The notes under the pieces are model-generated. The model ran no database searches. It worked only from the letters and a program-made list of their open reading frames with translations, and was not told the origin of the DNA. 27,653 bases of DNA from an uncultured Eggerthellaceae bacterium (GTDB taxonomy: Bacteria > Actinomycetota > Coriobacteriia > Coriobacteriales > Eggerthellaceae). Position 1 is the first letter of the stretch. Each line of letters begins with the position of its first letter. The stretch spans positions 1-27,653 of the forward strand of contig CAJUPL010000024.1 in assembly GCA_910588435.1 (NCBI GenBank), read 5' to 3'. Positions 6,899 through 14,495 of this stretch are shown piece by piece. The position numbers were made by a program, and so were the translations under genes.

Positions 6899-8410
6899 AT
6901 GAAGAGCGCGTCTCTATCCAACGATGCCCTAGAAGCCGATCCTGATTTCCGTGTCGATGAGACGAACAGGCTAAGCGACTCAGCTGACTTCCTGATCTAT
7001 GGGAACAGCGCTCAAGTGCTCTTGTTGGCTACGTTCATGCTCATGTTCACTCCAGCAGTCATGGGCGCAAGCCAGCAAACAGACCCCTTTGAGTGGTTCA
7101 TCCTTCGCGCGTCGATGCTATCTGCTGCGGTCATCGCATACATCATAGAGACCATCTTCTCCGGAAGGCTTTGCAGCCAATTCGGATTCAAAGCCATGGT
7201 GTGCGTTGGGATGGTGTGCACGCCAATGGTCCTTGCGGGGTCGGCGATAGAAGGGCCTATCTTGGCGCTAGTGCCCTTCTGGGTGCTGTCGGGCATAGGA
7301 TTCACTTGCCTCATGATCTTGAATGTGAGGTTCTTGAGCTGCCTTTCGCACGCTAGGCTGATAGCCTCTACTTCGATATCGTTCGCCTTGGCAACCCTAT
7401 TGGCTTGCTTGATGGCATTCCTTGCACCAGATGGATTCCGCCTGCTGGTCATAGCATGCATGCCCATCGGCTCTGCGCTCTTCAGCCTGGTTAATGATTC
7501 GCTGAACAAGACCGATCACCAGATGATCTCATCCATGGAATCACGTGCCAGATTCCACACCTCTCAAAAAGGAGCAGCTGCTGTCATCAGCAACTCCATG
7601 TTCTTGGGGTTCTCTCTCTTCCTCGTGGGATGGCAGATGGAGATGGGGAGCTATTGGGCGCTTCCAGTTGTGACATGCTGCATATTCGCCTCTGCGATCA
7701 TCGCGGTATCGAACAGCGTGGCTGGAAGCGGCTGGATGCTGGACGAAGGCATGCAGCTGCGATTCACCGTGCCTTTGGCCATGGTGTCAGCGCTTCCCAT
7801 GTTCTTGTTGGGTCCATACGGACCATTCATCAGCTGCTGCCTGTTCATGACGATCTTCGTTGTCCAGGCGATCACCAATGTGAACGCCATCTCAGAGAGC
7901 ATCAGGCTGGATAAGATGAACTTCGTCCATATGTGCTCTTTCGCACGTCCTGTCAACGTGACAGGGCTCATCATCGGATATGCATGCGGATTCGGCTTCC
8001 TGTTGCTCCAAGATGCAGGACGGATCCATGATGCTATGGTGGTGATGTTCATCATGCTCACGCTGGTGGCATTCTTCTCATCAACCTTCTTCATGAATCG
8101 CTATCCAGGGCTTCCTCTTCCTGAAGAAGAGGAAGAGCCTTTCAGGCCAGTAAGCTCTGAGCAAAAGCCCGAGCATCTGAGCTGGAAGCAGAGATGCGAC
8201 GCCTTCAGCGAATCCATCGGGCTGTCTCCGCGTCAAAAAGAGGTCTTCATCTTGCTGACGCGTGGGCATAATGCAAGCTACATAGAGCGAAAGCTGGTCA
8301 TCTCCAACCACACGGTGAAATCCCACACATATAGCATCTATCAGAAGGCGCATGTGCATTCAAGGCAAGAGCTCATCGAGAGGGTTGAATCCTTCGAACC
8401 AAGTGAATGA
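6899..8410 (+). CDS. 12-TM membrane-bound LuxR-family transcriptional regulator
   Basis: A 503-residue regulator with about twelve hydrophobic segments between residues 35 and 400 and a C-terminal LuxR/FixJ-type helix-turn-helix (about 440-495: LSPRQKEVFILLTRG, then SNHTVKSHTYSIYQK). An acidic linker (PLPEEEEEPF) joins membrane and DNA-binding parts. Proteins of this plan are abundant in Eggerthellaceae and several sit next to, and control, molybdopterin oxidoreductase genes. The transporter-like membrane part presumably senses a small molecule. GAGGAG at 6883-6888 supports the start. Being immediately upstream of and co-oriented with the duplicated Mo-enzyme modules, it is the obvious candidate regulator for one or both, by context only. 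Confidence 0.9.
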   Translation: MKSASLSNDALEADPDFRVDETNRLSDSADFLIYGNSAQVLLLATFMLMFTPAVMGASQQTDPFEWFILRASMLSAAVIAYIIETIFSGRLCSQFGFKAMVCVGMVCTPMVLAGSAIEGPILALVPFWVLSGIGFTCLMILNVRFLSCLSHARLIASTSISFALATLLACLMAFLAPDGFRLLVIACMPIGSALFSLVNDSLNKTDHQMISSMESRARFHTSQKGAAAVISNSMFLGFSLFLVGWQMEMGSYWALPVVTCCIFASAIIAVSNSVAGSGWMLDEGMQLRFTVPLAMVSALPMFLLGPYGPFISCCLFMTIFVVQAITNVNAISESIRLDKMNFVHMCSFARPVNVTGLIIGYACGFGFLLLQDAGRIHDAMVVMFIMLTLVAFFSSTFFMNRYPGLPLPEEEEEPFRPVSSEQKPEHLSWKQRCDAFSESIGLSPRQKEVFILLTRGHNASYIERKLVISNHTVKSHTYSIYQKAHVHSRQELIERVESFEPSE

Positions 8411-8726
8411 TGGCATCGTCCTCAGGTATTAGAGCACCTCTTGTTTCCCCAGCGTAGAGCCTAATACTTCCAAAGTTGATACCTCAAGCCCTAAGGCTCA
8501 TGCTTCATTGCATACCTCGCTCCTGACGCGCTTTCCTCAAGCCCTCTATATCGTCCTCTCCAAGGCCAGATGCTCCCAATGGCAAGCCGCATCCAAGCAC
8601 TCATCCGTGCGTCCCCCTAAGTGCTGGATCGGTCTGTCGGGAGCACCAGGCCAATACAAGGAGCCGGCGAATGCTTCGGGCTCGAAGAGCTGGATCTTCG
8701 CCGGGAGATGGAAGGAGGAGGTAGGT
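8411..8726 (+). promoter_or_regulatory. Regulatory gap upstream of Mo-enzyme 1
   Basis: A 316-base gap without a gene; an in-frame extension of the Mo-enzyme ORF back to 8508 has no family resemblance. ATACCTC occurs at 8479-8485 and 8512-8518 (33 bases apart), its inverse AGGTAT at 8424-8429. GTATTAG (8426-8432) is inverted as CTAATAC (8461-8467). A candidate sigma-70 promoter follows: CTGACG (8523-8528), an 18-base spacer and TATATC (8547-8552). The motif positions just upstream suit activation by the adjacent LuxR protein. Confidence 0.4.
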
Positions 8727-11201
8727 ATGGCGGATTACCAGGAATGGTTGGATGACCTAGACCGAGCCGCATACCACGAGGGCGAGTACCAATGGGAGGA
8801 GGATGGTTATACAGTAACGCGCACGAATCACTGGTCACCCCCAGGTTGCCATAATTCATGCGGCTTGCTCTTGTATGTGAAGGATGGCAAGCTGGAGAAA
8901 GTAGAAGGTGACCCGCTGAGCCCGTTCGTGAACGGCAAGCTCTGCGTGCGCTGCCTGGACCTGCCTGAGGCTGTCAATCATCCAGATCGCCTCAAGTACC
9001 CCATGAAGCGCGCGGGCGAGCGTGGCGAGAACAAATGGGAGCGCATCAGCTGGGAAGAGGCGTTCGATATCTGCGAACGCGAAGTGCGCAAGGTGTGGGA
9101 TGAGGACGGCGGGAACGCCATCCTGCTCATCCACGGCACTGGCCGGAACACCGGTCCCATGACCTACTTCGGCAACTGTGCGCTCAAGACACCGAACATC
9201 TCCACGTTCGGCTTCACTGGGTTCGCATGCTATCTGCCTCGCATGTTCGGCGCATTCGCTCCGTTCGGTGACTATCTGCTGGCAGACGCTGCAGAGGGCC
9301 ATGAGGACCGTTATGCCAACCCTGAGTTCACTCCTCCGGGGGTCATCGTGGTCTGGGGCAATGAGCCGCTGAAGTCCAACGCTGACGGCTACATCGGCCA
9401 CTGGCTGGCGCAGTGCGTGCAAATGGGTTCGAAGATCATCTCCATCGACCCGCGTCTCACCTGGTGGGGCGCACGCGCTGAGTACTTCCTGCAGATCCGT
9501 CCTGGCACTGATGCCGCTCTTGCCTGCGCATGGCTGAACGTCATCATCGAAGAGGATCTGTATGACCATGACTTCGTTGACTGCTGGACGATGGGCTTCG
9601 AAGAGCTGGCAGAATCAGTGAAGGACATGACGCCTGCTTGGGCTGCTGAGATCACTGGCATCCCTGAAGAGGACATCATCGGCTCTGCTCGCATGTATGC
9701 CACCACCAAGCCCGCAGCCATCCAGTGGGGCCTTGCAATGGACCAGCAGCTCTCCGCAATGTCTCTGAACCTGGCATGCTGCGACCTCATGGCCATCACG
9801 GGCAACGTTGACGTTCCAGGCGGCAACATCTTGATCAGGAACGCTTTCGGCGCCACTGACCTGCCCTTGACCGAGCCTGTCATCCCAGAGGAATGGCGCT
9901 CCAAGAAGCTCACCATGAAGTACGCGTTCGGCGATGACTGCGAAGAGTTCACCACGCATGCGTCCTCAGACGCGCTGCTTCGTGCCATGGAGGTAGGCGA
10001 GCCTTATCCCATCAAGCTGCTCTGGATAGAGACCTCCAACGCCATCGCGAACCCGGGCATGGACGCTGCTCGCGTGTATGAGGCCATGAAGAAGGTCCCG
10101 TTCATCGTGAACGCCGACCCCTTCATCACACCCATCTCCGTTGCCTGTGCGGATCTGCTTCTCCCTGTTGCCATGAGCGCCGAGCGCAACAGCTGCCGTA
10201 CTTGGTGGACGCCGCTTCGCTCCATCACGAAGGCTTGCTCCTTCTATGAGGCGAAGACCGACGAAGAGATCATGATCGAGATGGGCCATCGCCTGAATCC
10301 CGATTATTGGCCCTGGGAGAACGACGTTGAGATGATGGATTGGTATCTGACGGATTGCCGTCTGCCTGATCCAGACGTCATGAAGGATTTCAAGACCACG
10401 AACCTCCAGCTGGCAGCATGGGGCAGCCACAAGTCACAGAATGAGCTTGGCCTCATGGAGCTGGCGAAGGCTGGCGGATACGCCTATGACGAGTGGAATG
10501 GCCAGTACAAGAAGTACGAGAAGGGCCTTTGCCGTCCTGACGGCTCTGTTGGATTCGCAACGCAGTCTGGCCGCGTGGAGCTCACGCCGATGATGTATCA
10601 GGTCTGGGGCCTTCGCCGCACGCCGTATCACATCGAGCCGCCTGAGAGCCCGCTCTCGACGCCTGAGCTCATGGAAGAGTACCCGCTGATCCTGACGTCT
10701 GGTGGCCGCTCCTGGGAGTTCTTCCACTCAGAGAACCGCCAGATGCCATTCATGCGCGAACTGCATCCAGAGCCGCAGCTGACCATCAATCCGAAGACGG
10801 CTGAGAAGTATGGCATCGAAGATGGCCAGTACGTTTGGGTGGAGAACGATCACGGCCGCTTCCGCCAGCGCGCCTTCGTGTCGCCTGTTGTGAATGAAGA
10901 GACAGTGCACGCTGAGCACGGCTGGTGGTTCCCTGAGAACGAGGGCGCAGAGCCGCACCTGTTCGACACGTTCCTAGCCAATCCGAACAACTGCACGAAG
11001 GCGTTCGAGACCGGCCCGTCGGGCGTGGGCTCCTCCATCAAGTGCATGATCTGCAAGGTCTACCCCTACAAGGAAGGCGACGAGCTGCCTGAGGAGAAGA
11101 TCCTGGTCAAGCACGACCTGCCTGACTACACGCCAGGTGAGGGCTATCCGAAGTTCGATGAGTACAAGGCGAACGACTACCACTATCCCGAGAACGCTTA
11201 A
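8727..11201 (+). CDS. Molybdopterin oxidoreductase catalytic subunit 1 (catechol-dehydroxylase-like)
   Basis: An 824-residue DMSO-reductase-superfamily enzyme expected to bind bis-MGD molybdenum. The start at 8727 has a strong ribosome site (AAGGAGGAGG, 8712-8721). There is no Tat or Sec signal, so it is cytoplasmic. An N-terminal Cys group (Cys41, Cys45, Cys73, Cys76) may hold [4Fe-4S], but the first Cys of the classical motif is absent. GTGRN (137-141) and FACYLPR (Cys168, possible Mo ligand) follow. The C-terminal MGD-binding domain begins near 653 and includes FFHSENRQ and HGWWFPE, typical of the transhydroxylase, acetylene hydratase and catechol dehydroxylase branch. With the small Fe-S partner 15 bases downstream and an MFS carrier next, it resembles gut actinobacterial cytosolic catechol dehydroxylases. 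Substrate is unknown; transhydroxylase is an alternative. Confidence 0.88.
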   Translation: MADYQEWLDDLDRAAYHEGEYQWEEDGYTVTRTNHWSPPGCHNSCGLLLYVKDGKLEKVEGDPLSPFVNGKLCVRCLDLPEAVNHPDRLKYPMKRAGERGENKWERISWEEAFDICEREVRKVWDEDGGNAILLIHGTGRNTGPMTYFGNCALKTPNISTFGFTGFACYLPRMFGAFAPFGDYLLADAAEGHEDRYANPEFTPPGVIVVWGNEPLKSNADGYIGHWLAQCVQMGSKIISIDPRLTWWGARAEYFLQIRPGTDAALACAWLNVIIEEDLYDHDFVDCWTMGFEELAESVKDMTPAWAAEITGIPEEDIIGSARMYATTKPAAIQWGLAMDQQLSAMSLNLACCDLMAITGNVDVPGGNILIRNAFGATDLPLTEPVIPEEWRSKKLTMKYAFGDDCEEFTTHASSDALLRAMEVGEPYPIKLLWIETSNAIANPGMDAARVYEAMKKVPFIVNADPFITPISVACADLLLPVAMSAERNSCRTWWTPLRSITKACSFYEAKTDEEIMIEMGHRLNPDYWPWENDVEMMDWYLTDCRLPDPDVMKDFKTTNLQLAAWGSHKSQNELGLMELAKAGGYAYDEWNGQYKKYEKGLCRPDGSVGFATQSGRVELTPMMYQVWGLRRTPYHIEPPESPLSTPELMEEYPLILTSGGRSWEFFHSENRQMPFMRELHPEPQLTINPKTAEKYGIEDGQYVWVENDHGRFRQRAFVSPVVNEETVHAEHGWWFPENEGAEPHLFDTFLANPNNCTKAFETGPSGVGSSIKCMICKVYPYKEGDELPEEKILVKHDLPDYTPGEGYPKFDEYKANDYHYPENA

Positions 11202-11216
11202 AGAGAGGGGGAGAAG

Positions 11217-11555
11217 ATGCTCGGACTGCTGATAAACAACGAGTACTGCACTGGCTGCCATTCATGCGAAGTGGCATGCCGCAAGCACCTGGAGCTCGGC
11301 GAAGGCGAATTCGGGATCAAGCTCACCGAGGTGGGTCCCTGGAAGTACGAGACCGGGGACAAGGCCGGCAAATGGGAGTGGACGTGGACTCCCATCATCA
11401 CCAAGGCGTGCGATATGTGCGAAGACCGCGTGGAGCAAGGGAAGATGCCCATGTGCGTCCAGCATTGCCAAGCTTGGTGCATGTATTCCGGTGAGGTTGA
11501 GGACCTGGTCAAGAAGATGGATGACGAGACTCGCTGGGTACTGCTCACACGTTGA
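11217..11555 (+). CDS. Two-cluster [4Fe-4S] electron-transfer subunit 1
   Basis: A 112-residue ferredoxin-like partner of Mo-enzyme 1. Cys11, Cys14, Cys17 and Cys21 form C-x2-C-x2-C-x3-C; Cys65, Cys68, Cys80 and Cys84 form C-x2-C-x11-C-x3-C, enough for two [4Fe-4S] clusters, with an extra Cys88. No signal peptide. It is far shorter than the DmsB type or the transhydroxylase small subunit (about 275 residues, three clusters), and matches the small electron shuttles next to cytosolic catechol dehydroxylases. It starts 15 bases after the catalytic gene behind a GAGAGGGGGAG-type ribosome site, so the two are surely co-expressed. Confidence 0.9.
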   Translation: MLGLLINNEYCTGCHSCEVACRKHLELGEGEFGIKLTEVGPWKYETGDKAGKWEWTWTPIITKACDMCEDRVEQGKMPMCVQHCQAWCMYSGEVEDLVKKMDDETRWVLLTR

Positions 11556-11592
11556 TCGCAACTCGATCTGAACCTACTCATTTCAGGGGGAA

Positions 11593-12912
11593 ATGATGAA
11601 TGACAAAGATATGAACAACTTGAAGCCCGGTGATAAGCGCGCATGGCTGATCGTCGTTGGATTGGGCTTCCTCATGGGAGCCGGCCTTCAGACCATCCTG
11701 GCAGGCGCTGGCAACTTCATCCCTGCTATCTGCATGGATCTGCAGTGCGACCCAGGTCAGCTCACGCTCTGGATCACCATGTACGCGATCTTCATGGCCA
11801 TCTCCCAGCCTTTCGTAGGCAGGCTTTGGCCTAAGGTGTCAACGAAGATGATCACTACGGTAGCATTCCTGGTGTCCATCTTGGCCATGGCGCTCATGGG
11901 TACCTACACCGAGGTCTGGCAGTTCTGGGTATCCGGCGCTGTGATCGGCCTTTCTGGCGGCTTCTACTTCATGGTGGCTGGCCCTTACCTCATCACCAAC
12001 TGGTTCGCGAAGCGCACCGGTCTGGCGCTGGGCGTCATGGGCATCATCGGCTCTGTTCTGGGTGCCATCCTGAGCCCTGTGGATGCAGCCATCGTGGCAG
12101 CTGTTGGTTGGAGGACGGCATACTGGATCATCGCCATCATCTCTTGCGTGCTGGCTCTGCCGTTCACCCTGTTCGTGTTCGTGTTCGATCCGGCCAAGCT
12201 GGGAATGCGCCCCGTGGGTTGGGAGCCTGGCATGGAGGACATCACCGCTGGTGCTGCTGACGCTTCAGGCGTCCCTGAGAAGAAGGCGCTTGCCACCGTG
12301 GTCTTCTGGCTCTTGTTCCTGATCGGCGGCATATTCGCTCTCTATGGCGGATATCAGAACCTCTGGGGATTCGCAGTGGAAGAGTGGGGCTTTGACGCCA
12401 TGTTCACCTCCACGATGATCTCTGTGACCATCCTCTTCGGCCTTGTTGGTCCCATCATCGGCATCATCATCGACAAGATCGGTCCGTGGAAGACAGCCTT
12501 CGGTGTCATGGCCATCCAGCTTCTGGCCTCTGCAGGGCTTCTGTTCTTCCATTCGAACCAGATCCTCATCCTGGTCTTGGTGTTCTTCTTCGCCTTCCAG
12601 GGTGCAGTGGTTGGAAACCTGATGCCGCTGCTCACGCGTGATGCATTCGGAGCGCGTGACTACACGAAGCTCTTCAGCTACATGCAGATCGGCATTGGTC
12701 TCATCGGTGGCTTCTCAGCACCTGTGGTGTCGTTCTTCTACATGACTTTCGGCACGTTCGACGCGCCACTGTACTTCGCGATAGCCATCGCTGCCATCTG
12801 CATGGTGTTCCTTGGCATCGCCCTCGTCAGCAAGAAGCCGATGCAGCAGAAGTGCTGGGTGGAAGCAGCTCCTGCTGCTGAGGCACCGGCTGTTCCGGCA
12901 AAGAGCGAATAG
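11593..12912 (+). CDS. MFS transporter 1 (OFA-like)
   Basis: A 439-residue, 12-TM major facilitator resembling the oxalate:formate antiporter (OFA) group, with QPFVGRLWPK in the loop between TM2 and TM3 and LSPVDAAIVAAVGWRTAY in TM5. Consecutive ATGs at 11593 and 11596 are possible starts; GGGGG ending at 11590 fits 11596 slightly better. It lies 37 bases after the Fe-S gene and is probably in the same operon. In this context it most likely imports the aromatic substrate or exports the product. It is clearly paralogous to the next gene. An Ala/Pro/Glu-rich tail follows the last helix. Confidence 0.9.
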   Translation: MMNDKDMNNLKPGDKRAWLIVVGLGFLMGAGLQTILAGAGNFIPAICMDLQCDPGQLTLWITMYAIFMAISQPFVGRLWPKVSTKMITTVAFLVSILAMALMGTYTEVWQFWVSGAVIGLSGGFYFMVAGPYLITNWFAKRTGLALGVMGIIGSVLGAILSPVDAAIVAAVGWRTAYWIIAIISCVLALPFTLFVFVFDPAKLGMRPVGWEPGMEDITAGAADASGVPEKKALATVVFWLLFLIGGIFALYGGYQNLWGFAVEEWGFDAMFTSTMISVTILFGLVGPIIGIIIDKIGPWKTAFGVMAIQLLASAGLLFFHSNQILILVLVFFFAFQGAVVGNLMPLLTRDAFGARDYTKLFSYMQIGIGLIGGFSAPVVSFFYMTFGTFDAPLYFAIAIAAICMVFLGIALVSKKPMQQKCWVEAAPAAEAPAVPAKSE

Positions 12913-12934
12913 CGCACGCTTCGAACCTTCGTGA

Positions 12935-12958
12935 GGTGCCCCGCAAGCGTGAGGCACC
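12935..12958 (+). other. Intercistronic hairpin between the two MFS genes
   Basis: GGTGCC (12935-12940) pairs with GGCACC (12953-12958) around a 12-base loop. There is no U-run after it, so it is not a standard intrinsic terminator. It could attenuate or stabilise transcript ends between the two modules. Confidence 0.35.
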
Positions 12959-13014
12959 CCACAAGGGGAGACGACGTTCGCGATATCCATTCACTCTGAC
13001 GAAAAGAGGCGGTC

Positions 13015-14364
13015 ATGGGTACTGACGATCAGATGATCAAGAAGAGCAAGATATGGGCGTACCTCCAGGTTGTCGGCCTTGCGTTCTTGATGATCGGCGG
13101 CATTCAAACCATACTTGCGAATTCGGGCAACTTCATCGCTGTGGTGTGCCCGGAGATGGGCTTCGAGGTATCAGCATTCACGTTCTGGATCACCTGCTAC
13201 GCATTCGGCATGGCGATATCCCAGCTCTACGTTGGGAAGCTCTGGCTAGTGGTGCGCACGCCCATATTGCTCACCGGATCGTTCTTGGTGTGCATTGCGG
13301 CTCTTGCCTGCATGAGCTTCTACACTGAGATCTGGCAATGGTATGTGTCGGGTTTCATCATCGGACTCTCCGGCGGATTCTTCTTCATGGTATCCGCGCC
13401 CATCATCATCACGAACTGGTTCGCGAAGAACTCCGGGTTCGCGCTTGGCCTGGTCACCATCATCTCCGCGGTTGGGACGGCCATCTTGAGCCCGGTGGAT
13501 GCAGCCATCATCGCGGCTGTGGGCTGGCGCACAGGCTATCTTCTGGTTGCGCTCATCTCATGCGTGCTGGTGCTGCCATTCACGTTGTTCGTCATCCGCT
13601 ATCAACCATCTGATAGGGGCTGCAAGCCCATAGGATGGAAGCCGGGGATGGAGAACATCACAGCTGGTGCTGAGGATTCATCCGGCACCACGCTCAAAGG
13701 CGGCGTTCTGTCATTGGCGTTCGTCTGCCTGTTCCTGGGCGCAGGGCTCTGTGCGCTCTTCGGTGGGTATCAGAACCAGTGGTCCATAGCTGCAGTCAGT
13801 TGGGGCTATGACCTCTCCTTCGGGGCCACCATGATATCGGCCACGGCCTTGTTCGGGATCTGTGCGCCATTCATCGGCATCCTGATCGACAAGCTTGGGC
13901 CATTCAAGTCCACGTTCATCGTGCTGGCAGGTCAGTTCATCTCAGGCTTGGGATTGATATTCCTGCACGGCAACCCCATCTGCGTGCTGATCTTCGTGTT
14001 CTTCTTCGCAGATCAGATGACCATCGTGGGCACGCTGGTCCCGCTGTTGACCAGGAAGGTGTTCGGCGCGCGCAACTACACGAAGATCCTGGCATACATC
14101 CAGATCGGCATCGGGCTGATCGGTGGCTTCTCCAATCCGATCATAGCCGCGTTCTACGAGGGCTCCGGGAACTTCGATTCAGCGCTTTGGTTCGGCGTTG
14201 GGTTGTGCGTGGCATGCGCGCTGCTGTTCGCAGGCGTTGCCGTATTCAGCAAGCGGCTCACGTTCGTTGGGCCGAAAGAGGGCAACCAAGCTCCTGCTGA
14301 TCAGACCAGCGCAGATGAGCTGGTAGAGGAAGAGGCCGCGGTTGCTCGAATAGACCTTGGCTGA
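13015..14364 (+). CDS. MFS transporter 2 (OFA-like), paralogue of transporter 1
   Basis: A 449-residue, 12-TM carrier of the same OFA-like group as the preceding gene, sharing the GIQTILANSGNFI and LSPVDAAIIAAVGWRTGY blocks at the same positions and the same overall length. A short AGAGG ribosome site precedes the ATG. The C-terminal tail is acidic and lacks the Ala/Pro character of transporter 1. It lies 130 bases upstream of Mo-enzyme 2 and presumably serves that enzyme. Tandem duplication followed by divergence is the simplest origin of the pair. Confidence 0.9.
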   Translation: MGTDDQMIKKSKIWAYLQVVGLAFLMIGGIQTILANSGNFIAVVCPEMGFEVSAFTFWITCYAFGMAISQLYVGKLWLVVRTPILLTGSFLVCIAALACMSFYTEIWQWYVSGFIIGLSGGFFFMVSAPIIITNWFAKNSGFALGLVTIISAVGTAILSPVDAAIIAAVGWRTGYLLVALISCVLVLPFTLFVIRYQPSDRGCKPIGWKPGMENITAGAEDSSGTTLKGGVLSLAFVCLFLGAGLCALFGGYQNQWSIAAVSWGYDLSFGATMISATALFGICAPFIGILIDKLGPFKSTFIVLAGQFISGLGLIFLHGNPICVLIFVFFFADQMTIVGTLVPLLTRKVFGARNYTKILAYIQIGIGLIGGFSNPIIAAFYEGSGNFDSALWFGVGLCVACALLFAGVAVFSKRLTFVGPKEGNQAPADQTSADELVEEEAAVARIDLG

Positions 14365-14495
14365 GCGCCAAGCTCAGACACGGTCATCTCCCAAGCTGCA
14401 CTGCTTCTCCGCTTGACTACGGCATTGAGCGGGAAGGCGTTGTAGTGCTCTAAAGCACGAAAGCATATAGGAAGAGAAGAGAGGAGAAAGAGGAC

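Noticed and set aside
8508..8726. 73-codon N-terminal extension of Mo-enzyme 1
   Set aside because: No resemblance to the family, no signal peptide, no ribosome site, whereas ATG 8727 has a near-perfect one.
8727..11555. Assignment as pyrogallol-phloroglucinol transhydroxylase
   Set aside because: The characterised small subunit is about 275 residues with three clusters; here it is 112-120 residues with two. The possibility is kept only as an alternative.
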